The position numbers were made by a program, and so were the translations under genes. This document shows, piece after piece, positions 61,382 to 64,000 of a DNA stretch of 64,000 nt; within the stretch, counting starts at the first letter, position 1, and each line of letters begins with the position of its first letter. The stretch comes from CAZUHB01 sp964620445 (lineage in GTDB: Bacteria; Planctomycetota; B15-G4; CAYZWU01), in assembly GCA_964620445.1 (NCBI GenBank), contig CAZUHB010000016.1, forward strand, positions 1-64,000, given 5' to 3'. Below the pieces are notes generated by a model that was not told the DNA's origin, did no database searches, and saw only the letters and a program-made list of their open reading frames with translations.

Positions 61382-62458
61382 CTAGACCTCGTTGAGTTTG
61401 TTTTGCGGAGCGAGCCTGAGAAGCGACTCGGCCATCTCCACGGGCGACTGGATATGCTGCGCGGCGCCTATCCTGATCGCCTCGCCGGGCATTCCGTGGA
61501 CCGTGGAGCTCTCCTTGTCCTGCGCAAAAGTGATCGCGCCCCGATCCCGCATGGTCTTCAGTTCCCGGGCGCCGTCCTGTCCCATGCCGGTGAGAATCAA
61601 GCCTGCCGCACCCGATCCATAGGCACCCGCCACTGATGTAAAAAGAGCCGCCACCGAGGGGCAGGGCGCGTTTGGATCCGGGATTTCGCGTACCGACACT
61701 CTTCCGTACCGGTTGACTTCTATGTTGTTTCCACCTGGCGCGATGTAGACGTGGCCCGCGCAGAGCTTCGTATCATCCTGGGCGATGACGACCTTCAAAG
61801 GGATCTCGTTGTCGAGCCAGCTGGCGAAGGACGAGGCGAATCCCGAGACGATGTGCAAGGCGACCACGATCGGTAGGGGATATTCCGCCGGGAGCCTGGA
61901 CAGGATCGACTTGAGGACGACGGGCCCTCCCGTCGAGACGCCGAACGCCACGATCCGCGTATTTCCCGATTCGAGATTCCCATCGATCGGAACGGGCGGT
62001 TTCTTGACGGTGTCCTGTGTGCGCATCCATTTCGAGCGGGCGGCGACCTTGACGTCGGCCATCGCCTTGACCGTTTCGACGAGACGCCGCACCTTCGTTC
62101 TGAATTCGGGCCGTCCCACTCCCTTCGGTTTCTCGAGGATGTCGAGCGCTCCCGCCTCGAGCGCTTCGAAAGTCCTGTCCCGAGGGTCGTGGTTCCAGTC
62201 CGCCGTGACGATGACCACGGGAACGGGACACTCGTCCATGATCCGGCGCGTCGTGTCGAATCCGTTCATTCCCGGCAGGTGGATGTCCATCGTGACCACG
62301 TCGGGCCGCAACCGGCGCACCGTTTCGAAACCCTCCACGCCGTCGCAGGCCGTACCGACGACAGCGATGTCCGGGTCGGAGCTCAGCAGGCTGACGAGGA
62401 GTTCCCGCGCCACCTGAGAGTCTTCGACCACGACAACCCTGATTACCCTTTTATTCAT
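61382..62458 (-). CDS. cheB: Chemotaxis methylesterase CheB
   Basis: The 358-residue protein has a receiver domain with the acidic pair ED (12-13) and phospho-Asp in TMDIHLPGMNG (Asp58), and a C-terminal methylesterase with the triad Ser175 (GVSTGGPV), His202 (ALHIVSGF) and Asp295 (GMGQDGARE). It removes methyl groups from, or deamidates, chemoreceptors when phosphorylated by CheA. It starts 3 nt after the cheA stop. No receptor, CheW or CheR is seen in the window; these probably lie upstream, beyond the right edge. Confidence 0.95.
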   Translation of the reverse strand: MNKRVIRVVVVEDSQVARELLVSLLSSDPDIAVVGTACDGVEGFETVRRLRPDVVTMDIHLPGMNGFDTTRRIMDECPVPVVIVTADWNHDPRDRTFEALEAGALDILEKPKGVGRPEFRTKVRRLVETVKAMADVKVAARSKWMRTQDTVKKPPVPIDGNLESGNTRIVAFGVSTGGPVVLKSILSRLPAEYPLPIVVALHIVSGFASSFASWLDNEIPLKVVIAQDDTKLCAGHVYIAPGGNNIEVNRYGRVSVREIPDPNAPCPSVAALFTSVAGAYGSGAAGLILTGMGQDGARELKTMRDRGAITFAQDKESSTVHGMPGEAIRIGAAQHIQSPVEMAESLLRLAPQNKLNEV

Positions 62459-62461
62459 CGC

Positions 62462-64000
62462 TTATAACAACCTTTTCAAAGTGTCCAGAAGATTGCTCTG
62501 GTCGAAATTACCCTTGACGATATAAGCATTGGCTCCCGCGTCGAATCCCCGCTCCCTGTCCTCCGGCGATTTGAGCGCCGTCACCAGCACCACGGGAGTA
62601 TCGGGAGCGGTCGGATCGGAGCGGATCCTGGACGCGAGCTCGAAACCGTTCATGCGAGGCATCTCCACGTCGGATACGACCAGATCGAACCGCCCCGCCT
62701 GAAAGGACGTGAAAGCATCGAGCCCGTCGACCGCCGTGGTGACCATGTAGCCGGCTGACTCGAGAATGTTCTTCAGCAGCATCCTGGAAGTGATCGAGTC
62801 CTCGGCGATCAGGATCGATTTTTCCGTCTCTTCAACGTCGCCGGCCGCGGCGGGCGGCCGCCTGCTTTTCTTCGCCGCACGGGAGGCCGATTTGAGCAGG
62901 TCGTTCACGTTGACGATGAGCACCGGTTTTCCCGAACCCAGAATTGTGACACCGGCGATGTTGCGGACACGGGCGAGCTGCCTGCCGAGACTTTTTACGA
63001 GAACCTCCTGCTCGCTCAGAACCCCGTCGACACGGAAAGCGATCCGGCTGTGGCCCGCTCCGAGGACGATCGCGATCGGATCTGTCGATTCCGTCCCTCT
63101 CCTCTCGCTCGCCCGTAGGCCGAGTATTTCAGAGAGTTCGACCAGAGACAGAGGATGGCCGTCGATCTTGATCGTCTCCGTTCCCTCGATGGTACGCACC
63201 GTGTCTTGCGCGAACCTGACGATACGGTCAACGTGAATGCTCGGTACGATGAAGCGCCGGCCTCCGGACCGGACGAGGATCCCCCTGAATGTGGCCAGAG
63301 TCACCGGCAGATCGATCCTGAGAGACGTTCCCTCGCCCGTCGTGGATTTGATCGAAAGGGAGCCGCCGAGCTTCTCGATCCCTTCCTGCACGATCGCCAT
63401 GCCGAGTCCCCGGCCCGAGATCTGCGTGACCGTCGGACTCGTCGAGACTCCCGATCGGAAGATCAGCCCGACCGCCGCCTCGTCGTCCAGTTTTTCCGCC
63501 TCGTCGCGGGAGATGATCCCCCTGTCGATCGCCTCGCTGCGCACGCGCGCGGGATCGATGCCCTTCCCGTCGTCGGAGATGACGATCGCCACCTTGTCGC
63601 CTTCGGTCTGCGAGATTTCCACGTTGATCGCGCCCGCTCGCGTCTTGGCCAGGCTTTCTCTCGTGGAAGGATCCTCCAGGCCGTGGTCGGCGCAATTTCG
63701 CAGGATGTGGATGAGTGGGTCCTTCATCTCCTCGAGAATACGCTTGTCGATCTCGATATCGCCCCCCTTGATCTTCAGCTCGATCTCCTTGCCCTGGCTC
63801 CGTGCGAGGTCGCGGATCATCTTGGGAAAGATGTCCAGAAGGGTCGAGAAGGGGAGCATGGTCACCTTTTTCACATCGTCGAGGAGATCATCCACCATCC
63901 TGCCGATCGAGTACTGGTTCTCGCTTCCGGCGCGGATCGCTTTTTTCAACTCCGCGCCCAGATGATGGAGATGTTCCCGGGACCAGTCGACATGGTCTAT
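62462..64000 (-). CDS. cheA: CheA-type kinase with C-terminal receiver (N-terminus beyond window)
   Basis: The frame is open to the window edge, so the gene is cut and the HPt and upstream domains are not visible. The seen 512 residues contain the end of the dimerisation helices, a CheA ATPase domain with HILRNCADHGLED (N-box), SDDGKGIDPA and SGRGLGMAIV, and a CheW-like domain (LATFRGILVRSGGRRFIVPS, LGSGKPVLIVNVNDLL). A receiver follows with ILIAEDS and phospho-Asp in VVSDVEMPRMNG. CheA-REC fusions are typical of alternative chemosensory pathways controlling functions such as biofilm, development or type IV pili rather than only flagella. It is followed by cheB and a multi-receiver kinase. 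Confidence 0.95.
   Translation of the reverse strand: MDHVDWSREHLHHLGAELKKAIRAGSENQYSIGRMVDDLLDDVKKVTMLPFSTLLDIFPKMIRDLARSQGKEIELKIKGGDIEIDKRILEEMKDPLIHILRNCADHGLEDPSTRESLAKTRAGAINVEISQTEGDKVAIVISDDGKGIDPARVRSEAIDRGIISRDEAEKLDDEAAVGLIFRSGVSTSPTVTQISGRGLGMAIVQEGIEKLGGSLSIKSTTGEGTSLRIDLPVTLATFRGILVRSGGRRFIVPSIHVDRIVRFAQDTVRTIEGTETIKIDGHPLSLVELSEILGLRASERRGTESTDPIAIVLGAGHSRIAFRVDGVLSEQEVLVKSLGRQLARVRNIAGVTILGSGKPVLIVNVNDLLKSASRAAKKSRRPPAAAGDVEETEKSILIAEDSITSRMLLKNILESAGYMVTTAVDGLDAFTSFQAGRFDLVVSDVEMPRMNGFELASRIRSDPTAPDTPVVLVTALKSPEDRERGFDAGANAYIVKGNFDQSNLLDTLKRLL

Overview
The window is about 64 kb of GC-rich bacterial chromosome with roughly 43 protein genes and no rRNA, tRNA, CRISPR array, phage or transposase gene that I can see. 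The gene repertoire resembles genomes of the Planctomycetota, Verrucomicrobiota or Hydrogenedentota kind, or another little-cultured bacterium of similar lifestyle: secreted right-handed beta-helix and FG-GAP propeller proteins, sulfatase-superfamily lipoproteins, a ThuA-DUF1080 fusion, a Tat-exported Gfo/Idh/MocA oxidoreductase, a FAD oxidoreductase lipoprotein, heparinase-like and S9/M14 peptidases, TPR glycosyltransferase-like membrane proteins and many hybrid histidine kinases. The phylum is inference; no marker gene is present.

Layout. 1-4.9 kb: two tandem FG-GAP propeller proteins (minus) and a secreted beta-helix protein (plus). 5.1-7.1 kb: a nucleoside-salvage operon (uridine phosphorylase-like and phosphopentomutase). 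7.1-16.6 kb: a secreted protein with an internal duplication, two sulfatase-superfamily lipoproteins and a TMTC-like TPR membrane protein. 15.0-21.1 kb (minus): a four-gene operon rhaB, rhaA, ggt and a third sulfatase-like lipoprotein, divergent from an SLC6-type sodium symporter with a small membrane partner. 23.3-25.8 kb: a half-size EamA transporter, then about 650 bp without genes but dense in nested inverted repeats, then a secreted phytase-like esterase. 26.1-35.5 kb: a signalling region with a propeller-type hybrid kinase, a PAS hybrid kinase, and a hybrid kinase next to a stand-alone V4R sensor. 35.7-44.3 kb: a DedA/VTT membrane protein and a run of exported enzymes (heparinase-like, FAD oxidoreductase, S9 peptidase), ending with a second beta-helix protein. 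44.6-50.0 kb: two ECF sigma/anti-sigma modules arranged back to back, one ending in a coiled-coil exported protein and the other in a DUF4097 protein. 50.2-59.1 kb: oxidoreductase, bestrophin-like protein, M14 peptidase, MFS transporter, ThuA-DUF1080 protein and an SfsA-DUF123 fusion. 59.2-64 kb (minus): the end of a chemosensory operon (CheA-REC, running off the window, then CheB and a multi-receiver hybrid kinase).

Together the genes fit a polysaccharide- and glycoconjugate-scavenging heterotroph with heavy investment in exported proteins and phosphorelay sensing. The points most worth following up are the nested inverted-repeat element at 23761-24408, three sulfatase-superfamily lipoproteins with Thr where formylglycine is normally made, the palindrome placed inside the rhaB promoter spacer, the kinase-V4R pair, and the tandem hairpins in front of the DUF4097 gene.
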